A DNA stretch of 54,964 bases from a bacterium (GTDB lineage Bacteria > JAUVQV01 > DATDCY01), in the NCBI GenBank assembly GCA_036524115.1, contig DATDCY010000155.1, positions 1-54,964 on the forward strand, written 5' to 3'. The notes beneath the pieces were generated by a model. The model was not told the DNA's origin. It was given only the letters and a program-made list of their open reading frames with translations, and made no database searches. Numbering within the stretch: the first letter of the stretch is position 1; each line of letters begins with the position of its first letter. The translations under genes and the position numbers were made by a program. Of the stretch, positions 8,199 to 20,129 are shown piece after piece.

Positions 8199-9764
8199 AT
8201 GCCTGACAGAATAGCCAGACCTGAGGTTCGCCGGGAGGTACAGGAGCTTTCCCTCCTCTTCGAGATCAGCCAGGTGCTCGACCGCTCCCTCGACCTGCGC
8301 GAGACGGTGCACCCCGTCCTCAAGGCGATGGCCGACAACATGGGGATGCTCCGCGGCAGCCTGACGCTGCTCAACCGGGAGACGGGCGAGATCTCGATCG
8401 AGGCGGCCTACGGCCTCTCCCCCAGCCAGCAGGAGCGAGGCCGCTACCGACTCGGCGAGGGGGTGACCGGCAAGGTCGTCGCCACCGGCGAGCCCGCGGT
8501 CGTCCCCCGCATCTCGGAGGAACCGCTGTTCCTCGACCGAACCGGCGCGCGCAAGAGCCTCAAGAAGAGCGATATCTCCTTCATCTGCGTGCCGATCAAG
8601 CTCGGCAACGAGGTCATCGGCGCGCTCTCGATCGACCGGTTGTTCGCCGAGGAGGTCTCGCTGCTCGAGGACGTGCGCCTGCTGACGATCGTCGCCTCGA
8701 TGATCGCCCAGGCGGTGCGGCTGCGCCAGAGCGCGCAGGAGGAGCGCCGGCGCCTCATGGAGGAGAACCGGCGGCTGCAGGAGGAGCTGCAGGACCGCTT
8801 CCGGCCCTCGAACATCATCGGCAACTCCAAGCCGATGCAGGCGGTCTACGACCTGATCGCGCAGGTGTCCAAGAGCGACGCCACCGCGCTCGTGCGGGGC
8901 GAGAGCGGGGTCGGCAAGGAGCTGGTCGCCGCCGCGATCCACTACAACAGCCACCGGGCCGCGCACCCGTTCATCAAGGTCAACCTGGCGGCGCTGCCGG
9001 AGACGATCATCGAGAGCGAGCTCTTCGGGCACGAGAAGGGGGCGTTCACCGGCGCGCTCGCGCAGCGCAAGGGGCGCTTCGAGCTGGCCCACGCGGGAAC
9101 GATCTTCCTCGACGAGATCGGCGATCTCTCGCCCGCGACCCAGGTCAAGCTGCTGCGCGTGCTCCAGGAGCGGGAGTTCGAGCGCGTCGGCGGCAGCCAG
9201 ACGATCCGCGCGGACGTGCGGATCATCGCGGCGACCAACCGCGACCTCGAGGCGCTCGTGGCGGAGGGGCGCTTCCGCCAGGACCTCTACTACCGGCTCA
9301 ACGTCTTCCCGATCCACGTGCCGCCGCTGCGCGAGCGCAAGGCCGACATCCTCCTGCTGGCCGACCACTTCGTCGACAAGTACGCGAAGAGCTCGCACAA
9401 GGAGGTGCGCCGCATCTCGACGCCGGCGATCGACCTGCTGATGAGCTACCACTGGCCCGGGAACGTGCGCGAGCTGGAGAACTGCATCGAGCGTGCCGTG
9501 CTGCTCGCCGACGGGGAGGTCATCCACGCGCACCACCTCCCGCCCTCGCTGCAGTCCGCCGAGTCCTCGGGGACGACGCACCACGGGACGCTGCAGGAGA
9601 CGCTGGACGCGCTCGAGCGCGACCTGATCGTGGATGCGCTCAAGACCTCGCGCGGCAACAAGGCCAAGGCCGCGCGGGCGCTCGGGACCACCGAGCGGCT
9701 CATCGGCCTGCGGATCGCGCGGCTCGGCGTCGACTGGCGGCGCTTCCGGCCGGTGCGCCGCTGA
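8199..9764 (+). CDS. nifA: NifA-type sigma-54-dependent transcriptional activator (copy 1)
   Basis: A 521-aa enhancer-binding protein. A GAF domain spans about 20-175. The AAA+ domain (about 205-440) has Walker A GESGVGKE (234-241), the sigma-54 contact loop GAFTGA (281-286) and Walker [11 protein letters not shown]-terminal Fis-type helix-turn-helix (about 490-515) follows. It would activate sigma-54 promoters of nif and related genes. There is no oxygen-sensing cysteine cluster in the interdomain linker and no nifL next to it. It has its own sigma-70 promoter and a good ribosome-binding site (GGAG). A sigma-54 promoter begins 12 bp after its stop. Nif assignment follows from the context and GAF-AAA-HTH layout; the ligand is unknown. 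Confidence 0.88.
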   Translation: MPDRIARPEVRREVQELSLLFEISQVLDRSLDLRETVHPVLKAMADNMGMLRGSLTLLNRETGEISIEAAYGLSPSQQERGRYRLGEGVTGKVVATGEPAVVPRISEEPLFLDRTGARKSLKKSDISFICVPIKLGNEVIGALSIDRLFAEEVSLLEDVRLLTIVASMIAQAVRLRQSAQEERRRLMEENRRLQEELQDRFRPSNIIGNSKPMQAVYDLIAQVSKSDATALVRGESGVGKELVAAAIHYNSHRAAHPFIKVNLAALPETIIESELFGHEKGAFTGALAQRKGRFELAHAGTIFLDEIGDLSPATQVKLLRVLQEREFERVGGSQTIRADVRIIAATNRDLEALVAEGRFRQDLYYRLNVFPIHVPPLRERKADILLLADHFVDKYAKSSHKEVRRISTPAIDLLMSYHWPGNVRELENCIERAVLLADGEVIHAHHLPPSLQSAESSGTTHHGTLQETLDALERDLIVDALKTSRGNKAKAARALGTTERLIGLRIARLGVDWRRFRPVRR

Positions 9765-9775
9765 GGGAGTACTTT

Positions 9776-9792
9776 CAGGCACAACTCTTGCT
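9776..9792 (+). promoter_or_regulatory. Sigma-54 promoter
   Basis: CAGGCACAACTCTTGCT has the invariant GG (9778-9779), 10 bp and GC (9790-9791), with GGCAC and TTGCT both matching consensus. It lies between nifA1 and the permease gene, 64 bp before the permease ATG. Confidence 0.75.
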
Positions 9793-9855
9793 CCTTTCCG
9801 CTGCCATGATGTCGGCAAGGAAAGGAAGCTACCGGATGGTCGGCGGGCCGGAGTC

Positions 9856-11217
9856 ATGAGCGATCCGCACGTCGGCATGGTCGCGCCGTTCATCACGCTG
9901 TTGGGGACCATCGCACTCATGCCGTTCATCAGCCCGGGCTGGTGGCAGCGCAGGTACGCCTGGGTCTCCGTCGGCCTTGGTCTGCTGGTGGCGGCCTATT
10001 ACGTGCTCGTGCTGCACAACGGCCCGCGCATGCTTGCGGGCGCGGTTGACTACTGCGGCTTTATCGCGCTCGTCGGCTCGCTCTTCGTGACGGCGGGAGG
10101 CATTCACATCAACATGGCCGGCCGCTCCACACCTGCGGTCAACACCGGCCTGCTGGCCCTCGGGGCCATCCTCGCGAACGTCATCGGCACAACGGGCGCG
10201 TCGATGCTGCTGATCCGACCGTTCCTGCGGATCAACCGGCACCGGGTCGCACCGTTCCAGATCGTGTTCTTCATCTTCATCGTCGGCAACATCGGCGGCG
10301 CGCTCACGCCGATCGGGGACCCGCCGCTGTTCCTCGGCTACCTCAAGGGCGTGCCCTTCTTCTGGCTGTTGGCGACGCCCTCGGTCGTGCTCGCCTGGCT
10401 CGTGGTGGTCGGCTCTCTGCTCGCGGTCTTCTATCTCGTCGACCGGGCGCACTTCAGCCGCCACCAGCCATCCAGGGGCCGTGAAGCCCGCGATCGCGTC
10501 GAGCTGGAGGGTTCCCATAACGTCGTTTGGCTCATCCTCATCATCGGCCTCGTGCTTAGCCAGAAGACCGGGGTGCTTGACGGACTTTCGCGCTCGTCGA
10601 GCCTCGCCGCCGCCGGTGCGGCGCTGGGCTGGGAGCCGCACCAGGCCGTGGAGAGGGTATCGACGCTGCTCGTCGCCTCGCTCCTGGTGGCCGTCGCAGG
10701 TCTCGCGCACCGCTTCGCCAATCCGGACGCACTGCGCGAAAACGAGTTCGGTTTCGGTCCGGTGCGGGAGGTCGGCATTCTCTTTTTTGGCATCTTCACG
10801 ACAATGGTGCCCGCGCTGGATCTGCTGGAGCGGCACGCGGGGGATCTCGGCATAACGACTGCGGCAGGCTTCTACTGGAGCGCCGGCGGACTGTCGAGCG
10901 TTCTGGACAACGCGCCGACTTACCTGACCTTCCTCACGGCCGCCTTCGGTCTTCACGGCCTTTCGCTGGCGTCCGCGGCGGACGTCACCCGGGTTCTCGG
11001 CGACTCCGAGCTCCGTCGCTACGTCATCGCGGTTTCCCTCGGCTCCGTCTTCTTCGGAGCAGCCACGTACATCGGGAACGGCCCGAACTTCATCGTCAAG
11101 CACATCGCAGAGGCAAGTGGGGTGAAGTGCCCCGGCTTCTTCAGCTATGTGGTGAAATACTCGCTCCCCGTGCTTTTCCCGCTCTTCGCCCTCGTCTCCT
11201 GGCTCTTCCTCCGCTAG
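9856..11217 (+). CDS. Sodium:proton antiporter-like / citrate-transporter-like permease (ArsB/NhaD superfamily)
   Basis: A 453-aa integral membrane protein with about 11-12 hydrophobic segments. Motifs include NVIGTTGASMLLIRPFLR (about 115), NIGGALTPIGDPPLFLGYL (about 150) and, near the C-terminus, LSSVLDNAPTYLTF and YIGNGPNFIVKHIAE, the inverted-repeat hairpin regions of ion-transporter-type permeases. NCBI-type names for this group are sodium:proton antiporter or putative citrate transporter; the real substrate is unknown. ATG at 9856 fits a GGAG site. The sigma-54 promoter in front of it and its position directly after nifA1 suggest nitrogen or NifA control. Confidence 0.82.
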   Translation: MSDPHVGMVAPFITLLGTIALMPFISPGWWQRRYAWVSVGLGLLVAAYYVLVLHNGPRMLAGAVDYCGFIALVGSLFVTAGGIHINMAGRSTPAVNTGLLALGAILANVIGTTGASMLLIRPFLRINRHRVAPFQIVFFIFIVGNIGGALTPIGDPPLFLGYLKGVPFFWLLATPSVVLAWLVVVGSLLAVFYLVDRAHFSRHQPSRGREARDRVELEGSHNVVWLILIIGLVLSQKTGVLDGLSRSSSLAAAGAALGWEPHQAVERVSTLLVASLLVAVAGLAHRFANPDALRENEFGFGPVREVGILFFGIFTTMVPALDLLERHAGDLGITTAAGFYWSAGGLSSVLDNAPTYLTFLTAAFGLHGLSLASAADVTRVLGDSELRRYVIAVSLGSVFFGAATYIGNGPNFIVKHIAEASGVKCPGFFSYVVKYSLPVLFPLFALVSWLFLR

Positions 11218-11411
11218 GGGGCGCACGGGCCAGTGAGGGGGCTCTGACGCGGCCCCGGCGGTGTCGGCACGCCCCTCGGCTATGCGGCTGCGTGCCGGTT
11301 CAGAGGTTGTCTCGCAAACGATCCCGCTGATCGTGGTCTTTATTCTACCGAAATCTCTAAACGTCGATAGTGTACGTACATTCCAACTGGAAGCATTGAA
11401 TATGTATTAGG

Positions 11412-11441
11412 ACAATATTGTAACATAATTAGCATGATTGT
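11412..11441 (+). promoter_or_regulatory. NifA-like upstream activator array (amt1)
   Basis: ACA-N4-TGT-N10-GCA-N4-TGT. The first block, ACAATATTGT, is a perfect palindrome; the central TGT-N10-GCA is one base from the canonical NifA site TGT-N10-ACA. The array ends 80 bp before the -24 GG of the amt1 promoter, the usual position of an enhancer site. Confidence 0.6.
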
Positions 11442-11520
11442 ACATTTGTGTATCTATACTTCGGATTGCTGGAAACAGGCTGATCTAATTTTATCATTAT
11501 TTTTCAAAGTCTTACATGTC

Positions 11521-11536
11521 TGGCACGATCTTCGCT
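11521..11536 (+). promoter_or_regulatory. Sigma-54 promoter of amt1
   Basis: TGGCACGATCTTCGCT: GG at 11522-11523, 10 bp, GC at 11534-11535. The -24 element is a perfect TGGCAC. It lies 44 bp before the amt1 ATG. Confidence 0.85.
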
Positions 11537-11579
11537 AGATCAGTGCCAAGAAACTGGGTCATAACGGAAGGAGGATCCG

Positions 11580-13148
11580 ATGAAAAGGGCCCTGAGGTTC
11601 ACAGCAGCGGTACTACTCGCGGCGATTCTGCTGCACTGGCTACCGGCGCTTGCGGCCACCCCGGACCCGGCCGGGACTGCAACGGGGACGGCCGCGGATG
11701 TGGTCGGCGTCACGGCCGGCGCACCCACGAACGATGACCTGAAGACGCTCGGCGAGAAGGAACCGCTCGCGCTCAAGCTCGCGGACGTCATCGGGCACAA
11801 CCGCATCGCCATCAACTTCGTCTGGACGCTCATCTGCGGCTTTCTGGTCATGTTCATGCAGGCCGGGTTCGCGATGGCCGAGACGGGGTTCACGCAGGCG
11901 AAGAACGCGGGCCACACGATGGCGATGAACTTTATGATCTACGCCCTCGGCCTGCTCGGCTACTGGGCCATTGGCTTCGGCCTGCAGATGGGCGGCGTCG
12001 GCGGGGTCGCTACGCTCGGGGGTGGCGGCGTTCTCGACGGCGAGTTCACGATCACCCTTCTGGGGAAGACGTTCGGTCTTTTCGGGACGAAGGGCTTCTT
12101 CCTCTCCGGTGTGAGCTACGATGCGGTCGTCTTCGCGATCTTCCTCTTCCAGATGGTATTCATGGATACGACGGCCACGATCCCAACGGGCTCGATGGCG
12201 GAGCGGTGGACGTTCAAGTCCTTCGTGATCTACGGGCTCTTCATCTCGGCGATCACCTACCCGCTCTATGCCAACTGGGTCTGGGGCGGCGGGTGGCTCT
12301 CCCAACTCGGCAAGAACTTCGGCCTTGGCCACGGACACGTCGACTTTGCCGGTTCCTCGGTCGTGCACCTGACCGGCGGCGTGGCCGCCCTCGCGGGCGC
12401 AATAGTGCTCGGGCCTCGCATCGGGAAGTACAGGGACGACGGGACACCGAACGCCATCCCGGGGCACCACATCCCGATGGCGATCGTCGGCTGCTTCATC
12501 CTTGCCTTCGGCTGGTTCGGCTTCAACGCCGGTTCGAGCCTCGCGGGCGGAGATCTCCGCATCGCGGTCGTCGCGACGAACACGATGCTCGCAGGCGCGG
12601 CGGCGGCGTTTTCCTCGATGATGTACATGTGGCTGCGCTACGGCAAGCCCGACATCTCCATGACCGCGAACGGCATGCTCGCGGGTCTCGTGGCGATCAC
12701 GGCCCCCTGCGCCTTCGTGAATTCCGTCTCCGCCTTCATCATCGGGACGATCGCGGGCATCCTGGTGTGCGTGAGCGTCTTCTTCGTCGAGCGCACGCTG
12801 AAGGTCGACGACCCGGTCGGTGCGATCTCGGTGCACGGGGCGAACGGCGCCTGGGGCGTGCTCTCGCTCGGACTCTTCGCGGACGGCACCTACGGAGACG
12901 GCTTCAACGGGGTGGCCGGCCCTGTGAAGGGGCTCTTTTACGGCGACGCCTCGCAGTTCGGGGCGCAGGTCGTGGGGACATTGACGAACATGGTGTTCGT
13001 CTTCATTCTCATGTACTCTTTCTTCAAGGTGCTCGACAAGATCACGCCCCTGCGCGTGCCGGCGCAGCTCGAGCAAGAGGGTCTCGACCAGGCCGAGGTG
13101 GCCGTCTCGGCGTACCCGGACTTCAGCATTCGGAAGCTCTATCGCTAG
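11580..13148 (+). CDS. amtB: Ammonium transporter (Amt family), copy 1
   Basis: A 522-aa inner-membrane ammonium channel. It has a signal-peptide-like N-terminus (1-26, ending LPALA), a periplasmic linker, then 11 transmembrane segments. Family motifs include GFLVMFMQAGFAMAETGF, the pore-region DTTATIPTGSMAERW, DFAGSSVVHLTGGVAALAGA (twin-His region) and GWFGFNAGSSLAGG. It conducts NH3/NH4+ inward and is normally blocked by a PII trimer. Its PII partner gene follows 24 bp downstream. Transcription is from a sigma-54 promoter in an AT-rich leader. It is longer than copies 2 and 3 and clearly more diverged from them. Confidence 0.95.
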   Translation: MKRALRFTAAVLLAAILLHWLPALAATPDPAGTATGTAADVVGVTAGAPTNDDLKTLGEKEPLALKLADVIGHNRIAINFVWTLICGFLVMFMQAGFAMAETGFTQAKNAGHTMAMNFMIYALGLLGYWAIGFGLQMGGVGGVATLGGGGVLDGEFTITLLGKTFGLFGTKGFFLSGVSYDAVVFAIFLFQMVFMDTTATIPTGSMAERWTFKSFVIYGLFISAITYPLYANWVWGGGWLSQLGKNFGLGHGHVDFAGSSVVHLTGGVAALAGAIVLGPRIGKYRDDGTPNAIPGHHIPMAIVGCFILAFGWFGFNAGSSLAGGDLRIAVVATNTMLAGAAAAFSSMMYMWLRYGKPDISMTANGMLAGLVAITAPCAFVNSVSAFIIGTIAGILVCVSVFFVERTLKVDDPVGAISVHGANGAWGVLSLGLFADGTYGDGFNGVAGPVKGLFYGDASQFGAQVVGTLTNMVFVFILMYSFFKVLDKITPLRVPAQLEQEGLDQAEVAVSAYPDFSIRKLYR

Positions 13149-13517
<369 letters not shown>

Positions 13518-13534
13518 CCCGGACCCACATCACG

Positions 13535-13583
13535 CGCCGGCGAGGTGGCCGATCAGGCCCTTCGCCGGCGATCTCGTTTCTCT
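13535..13583 (+). terminator. Hairpin after amt1-glnK1, probable terminator
   Basis: CGCCGGCGA (13535-13543) pairs perfectly with TCGCCGGCG (13562-13570). The 18-nt loop can itself pair GGCC/GGCC. It is followed by a modest T-rich stretch (TCTCGTTTCTC). Confidence 0.55.
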
Positions 13584-13626
13584 ACTGATATTTCAAACCA
13601 AATAGCAATACATATTAGTATTTCAT

Positions 13627-13636
13627 ACATATTTGT
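13627..13636 (+). promoter_or_regulatory. ACA-N4-TGT half-site pair upstream of amt2
   Basis: ACATATTTGT has the same ACA-N4-TGT block found upstream of amt1 and nifK. It ends 105 bp before the amt2 -24 GG, but the second block of the array is not present. Confidence 0.35.
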
Positions 13637-13704
13637 AGATATCAATCGCTATTGGCACGACAATGAACTAGCAAGCATGTAACGTATTTTGTGTTTTATA
13701 TCAG

Positions 13705-13720
13705 TGTTTTACATCACACA
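13705..13720 (+). promoter_or_regulatory. Canonical NifA-type site TGT-N10-ACA, promoter-proximal
   Basis: TGTTTTACATCACACA matches TGT-N10-ACA exactly. It lies only 21 bp upstream of the -24 GG at 13742, much closer than a normal enhancer site. Confidence 0.5.
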
Positions 13721-13740
13721 ATGGCCGTTCGTATTCCTCC

Positions 13741-13756
13741 TGGCATGTCTGATGCA
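13741..13756 (+). promoter_or_regulatory. Sigma-54 promoter of amt2
   Basis: TGGCATGTCTGATGCA: GG at 13742-13743, 10 bp, GC at 13754-13755. It is a good match to TGGCAC-N5-TTGCA with two substitutions, 47 bp before the amt2 ATG. Confidence 0.72.
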
Positions 13757-13803
13757 GAGACACAGTCGCAGACTGGCAAAAGCAACCAGGGAGGGATCCA
13801 ACG

Positions 13804-15150
<1,347 letters not shown>

Positions 15151-15177
15151 GCGCCGAGGACAGAGGAGGAGCGCACC

Positions 15178-15519
15178 ATGAAATACGTCATCGCGATCAT
15201 CCAGCCGGACCGCGTCCAGGACGTGCTGGCGAAGCTCGAGGAGAAGGAAATCCACCTTGTGACCGTCTCGCAGGTGCTCGGCCGCGGGCGCCAGAAGGGG
15301 GTCGCGGAGGTCTACCGCTCCCACAAGGAGCCGGGCAACCTGCTCAAGAAGGTGAAGCTCGAGATCGCCGTCAACGACGCGTTCCTCGCGCCGACGATCG
15401 AGGCCATCACGGGCGGAGCCCGTACCGGCCAGATCGGCGATGGGAAGATCTTCATTCTCGATCTCGCCGAGGTGATCCGCATCCGCACCGGCGAGACGGG
15501 CGGCCCGGCGATCGGGTAA
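15178..15519 (+). CDS. glnK: PII signalling protein paired with amt2
   Basis: A 113-aa PII protein starting MKYVIAIIQPDRVQDVL, with the B-loop [13 protein letters not shown] and C-terminal VIRIRTGETG. The T-loop (VLGRGRQKGVAEVYRSHKEPGN) has Tyr46 and Arg47, but Glu at position 51, so uridylylation at the classical site is not possible. The GRGRQKG motif gives it a partial resemblance to nitrogenase-associated PII proteins. Linkage to amt2 points to control of ammonium uptake. A GAGGAG ribosome-binding site is present. Confidence 0.93.
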   Translation: MKYVIAIIQPDRVQDVLAKLEEKEIHLVTVSQVLGRGRQKGVAEVYRSHKEPGNLLKKVKLEIAVNDAFLAPTIEAITGGARTGQIGDGKIFILDLAEVIRIRTGETGGPAIG

Positions 15520-15547
15520 CCTGCGCGGCGCCGTCACGGCGAGAGCA

Positions 15548-15583
15548 GGGGGCGGGCGCGCGGCGTCCGCCCCCCGTTCCTTT
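15548..15583 (+). terminator. Hairpin between glnK2 and nifA2
   Basis: GGGGGCGG (15548-15555) pairs with CCGCCCCC (15567-15574). It is followed by a short pyrimidine run (GTTCCTTTC). Probably a weak intrinsic terminator. Confidence 0.5.
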
Positions 15584-15608
15584 CTGGGACGAGGGCAAGA
15601 GCACGACG

Positions 15609-18168
<2,560 letters not shown>

Positions 18169-18183
18169 CGCGCCCACGAAGAC

Positions 18184-18274
18184 CCCGTCTGCGGCGTTGG
18201 GCGGCGCCCTTCGTCACTGCGGCGTATGAACTATACGCCTCATTCCTCGGGGCTTGCCCGCCTTGCATCCGGGG
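18184..18274 (+). repeat. Structured intergenic repeat, copy A
   Basis: It shares with copy B (25505-25592) the ordered blocks TCTGCGGCGTTGG, CTGCGGCG, CGCCTCA and CCGCCTTGCA at nearly equal spacing. The centre is a perfect hairpin, GGCGTAT-GAACT-ATACGCC (18221-18239). It lies between nifH and nifD, where a stem-loop could also process or stabilise the nifH message. Confidence 0.65.
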
Positions 18275-18352
18275 CCTGCCCGGGCGCGTCACCGGTCGCC
18301 CGGCCCATGCCTTCCATGGACGAGGTGGATCACGAAGAGGGGAGATAGGAGC

Positions 18353-19798
18353 ATGACCAGGGCCACGCATACCAAGGAAGCTGTTGTCGAGATCCTCGCC
18401 AGGTATCCGGAGAAGACGGCGAAGAAGCGCGCGGGGCACATCGCGGTCAAGGAGGCGCCCGCCGGTGAGGACGGCGGTGCCTGCTCGACCTGTGCGGTCA
18501 AGTCGAACGCCAAGTCCATCCCCGGCGTCATGACCGCGCGCGGCTGCGCGTACGCCGGCTCCAAGGGCGTCGTCTGGGGGCCGATCCGCGACATGGTCCA
18601 CCTTTCGCACGGACCGGTCGGCTGCGGCTACTACTCCTGGAGCACGCGGCGCAACCTCGCGCAGGGGAAGCCCGGGGTGGACAACTTCGTCCCATTCCAG
18701 TTCACCTCCGACTATCAGGAGCGGGACATCGTCTACGGCGGCGCGCAGAAGCTCGAGCAGATCGGGCGTGAGGTGCGCCAGCTCTTTCCGCTGGCCAGGG
18801 GCCTGTCGATCCAGTCCGAGTGCCCGATCGGGCTCATCGGTGACGACATCGAGGCCGGCGCGAAGAAGATGCAGGCGGAGCTGGGCATCGACGTCGTCCC
18901 CGTGCGCTGCGAGGGCTTCCGCGGCGTCTCGCAGTCGCTCGGCCACCACATCGCCAACGACACCATCCGCGACCACGTCCTCGGCAAGGGCACGCTCGCC
19001 GATCCCGGCCCCTACGACGTGGCGATCATCGGCGACTACAACATCGGCGGCGACGCCTGGGCGAGCCGGAAGATCCTTGAGGAGATGGGCCTGCGCGTGG
19101 TGACGATGTGGTCGGGCGACGGCGAGCTCGAAACGATGAAGGTCACGCACCTGGCGAAGCTCACTCTCATCCACTGCTACCGCTCGATGAACTACATCGC
19201 GCGGCACATGGAGGAGGCCTACGGCATCCCCTGGATGGAGTACAACTTCTTCGGCCCGACGAAGATCGAGGCCAGCCTGCGGGCGATCGCGAGGCGTTTC
19301 GACGAGACGATCCAGACGAAGGCCGAGGAGGTCATCGCCAGGCACCGGCCGGCGATGGACGCCGTGATCGCCAAGTATCGCCCGCGCCTGGATGGCAAGA
19401 CCGTGATGCTCTACGTTGGGGGCCTGCGCCCGCGGCACGTCATCGGCGCCTACGAGGATCTCGGGATGCAGGTCGTCGGTACCGGCTACGAGTTCGCCCA
19501 CGCCGACGACTATCAGCGCACCTTCTCGCAGGTCAAGGATGGAACGGTCATCTACGACGACGTCACCGCCTATGAGCTCGAGGAGCTGGTCAAGCACCTG
19601 CGCCCCGACCTCGTCGGCTCGGGCATCAAGGAGAAGTACGTCTTCCAGAAGATGGGCGTCCCCTTCCGGCAGATGCACTCCTGGGACTACTCCGGCCCCT
19701 ACCACGGCTACGAGGGCTTCCCGATCTTCGCACGCGACATGGACATGGCGGTCAATTCCCCGACCTGGAAGCTGGTGAAGGACCCCTTCGCGGCGTAG
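18353..19798 (+). CDS. nifD: Nitrogenase MoFe protein alpha chain NifD
   Basis: A 481-aa alpha subunit. P-cluster ligands C65 ([10 protein letters not shown]), C91 (GPVGCGYYS) and C157 (SECPIG) are present, as are the FeMo-cofactor ligands C275 ([10 protein letters not shown]) and H442 ([13 protein letters not shown]); GVSQSLGHH holds the conserved histidine near the cofactor. The N-terminus has an extra CSTC (44-47) just before [12 protein letters not shown]. All features point to the Mo enzyme, not Vnf/Anf. ATG at 18353 follows a GGGGAGATAGGAG site. A strong hairpin follows the stop, so nifHD may form its own transcript. Confidence 0.98.
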   Translation: MTRATHTKEAVVEILARYPEKTAKKRAGHIAVKEAPAGEDGGACSTCAVKSNAKSIPGVMTARGCAYAGSKGVVWGPIRDMVHLSHGPVGCGYYSWSTRRNLAQGKPGVDNFVPFQFTSDYQERDIVYGGAQKLEQIGREVRQLFPLARGLSIQSECPIGLIGDDIEAGAKKMQAELGIDVVPVRCEGFRGVSQSLGHHIANDTIRDHVLGKGTLADPGPYDVAIIGDYNIGGDAWASRKILEEMGLRVVTMWSGDGELETMKVTHLAKLTLIHCYRSMNYIARHMEEAYGIPWMEYNFFGPTKIEASLRAIARRFDETIQTKAEEVIARHRPAMDAVIAKYRPRLDGKTVMLYVGGLRPRHVIGAYEDLGMQVVGTGYEFAHADDYQRTFSQVKDGTVIYDDVTAYELEELVKHLRPDLVGSGIKEKYVFQKMGVPFRQMHSWDYSGPYHGYEGFPIFARDMDMAVNSPTWKLVKDPFAA

Positions 19799-19824
19799 GA
19801 CACTCCCTCCCCTGCGCCTCGAAA

Positions 19825-19859
19825 GCCCTCCCCCGGCGTGCCAGCCGCCGGGGGAGGGC
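19825..19859 (+). terminator. Strong hairpin after nifD
   Basis: GCCCTCCCCCGGCG (19825-19838) pairs perfectly over 14 bp with CGCCGGGGGAGGGC (19846-19859), loop of 7 nt. There is no T-tract, so it could be a terminator, an attenuator or a 3' stabiliser of nifHD mRNA. Confidence 0.6.
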
Positions 19860-19960
19860 GATGTGTTCTCACCGTTGTTCCCGGCGCTGTGCGCCCTTCA
19901 TTCCCTCGCGCCCGCCGGCGACGTCCCGCCCGATTCAGGGTCATGCGCTGGCGAAGCGTG

Positions 19961-19989
19961 ACACAATTGTCAGGCACCAACAGGGATGT
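19961..19989 (+). promoter_or_regulatory. NifA-like upstream activator array (nifK)
   Basis: ACA-N4-TGT-N9-ACA-N4-TGT. The first block, TGACA-CAAT-TGTCA (19959-19972), shares the 12-mer core GACACRATTGTC with the nifH array. The array ends 81 bp before the nifK -24 GG. Confidence 0.6.
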
Positions 19990-20047
19990 CACACGCCGTT
20001 TCCTGCCGGGGAGAGCGTGCCGACGACCTAACTATGCCGCCGACAAG

Positions 20048-20068
20048 TGTTTCCCGCATTCTGAAACA
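20048..20068 (+). promoter_or_regulatory. Inverted repeat abutting the nifK promoter
   Basis: TGTTTC-N9-GAAACA ends 2 bp before the -24 GG. Its position suits an operator or close activator contact more than a distal enhancer. Confidence 0.4.
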
Positions 20069-20069
20069 T

Positions 20070-20085
20070 TGGCACGCGCCGTGCA
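20070..20085 (+). promoter_or_regulatory. Sigma-54 promoter of nifK
   Basis: TGGCACGCGCCGTGCA: GG at 20071-20072, 10 bp, GC at 20083-20084. The -24 element is perfect. It lies 45 bp before the nifK ATG. Confidence 0.85.
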
Positions 20086-20129
20086 ATTCCTTCGGACGAC
20101 GGGACGGAATCCCGGGGAGGACGAACGAG

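Larger units (their letters stand above)
11218..11579 (+). other. AT-rich intergenic region upstream of amt1
   Basis: No gene is seen. The first 110 bp are GC-rich. From about 11336 the sequence becomes strongly AT-rich, unlike the rest of the window. It contains the NifA-like half-site array (11412-11441), a TTATCATTATTTTT stretch resembling an IHF site (about 11493-11506) and a sigma-54 promoter (11521-11536), followed by an AAGGAGG ribosome-binding site. Confidence 0.6.
13518..13803 (+). other. Intergenic region between glnK1 and amt2
   Basis: No gene is seen. A large hairpin at the left end is followed, from about 13575 to 13725, by a second AT-rich island containing an IHF-like TATCAATCGCTATT (13640-13653), TGT/ACA half-sites and the amt2 sigma-54 promoter. 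Confidence 0.6.
19799..20129 (+). other. Regulatory intergenic region between nifD and nifK
   Basis: This 331-bp gap has no gene. It contains a 14-bp-stem hairpin, a NifA-like half-site array, an inverted repeat and a sigma-54 promoter. In most diazotrophs nifD and nifK are only tens of bases apart. Confidence 0.7.
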
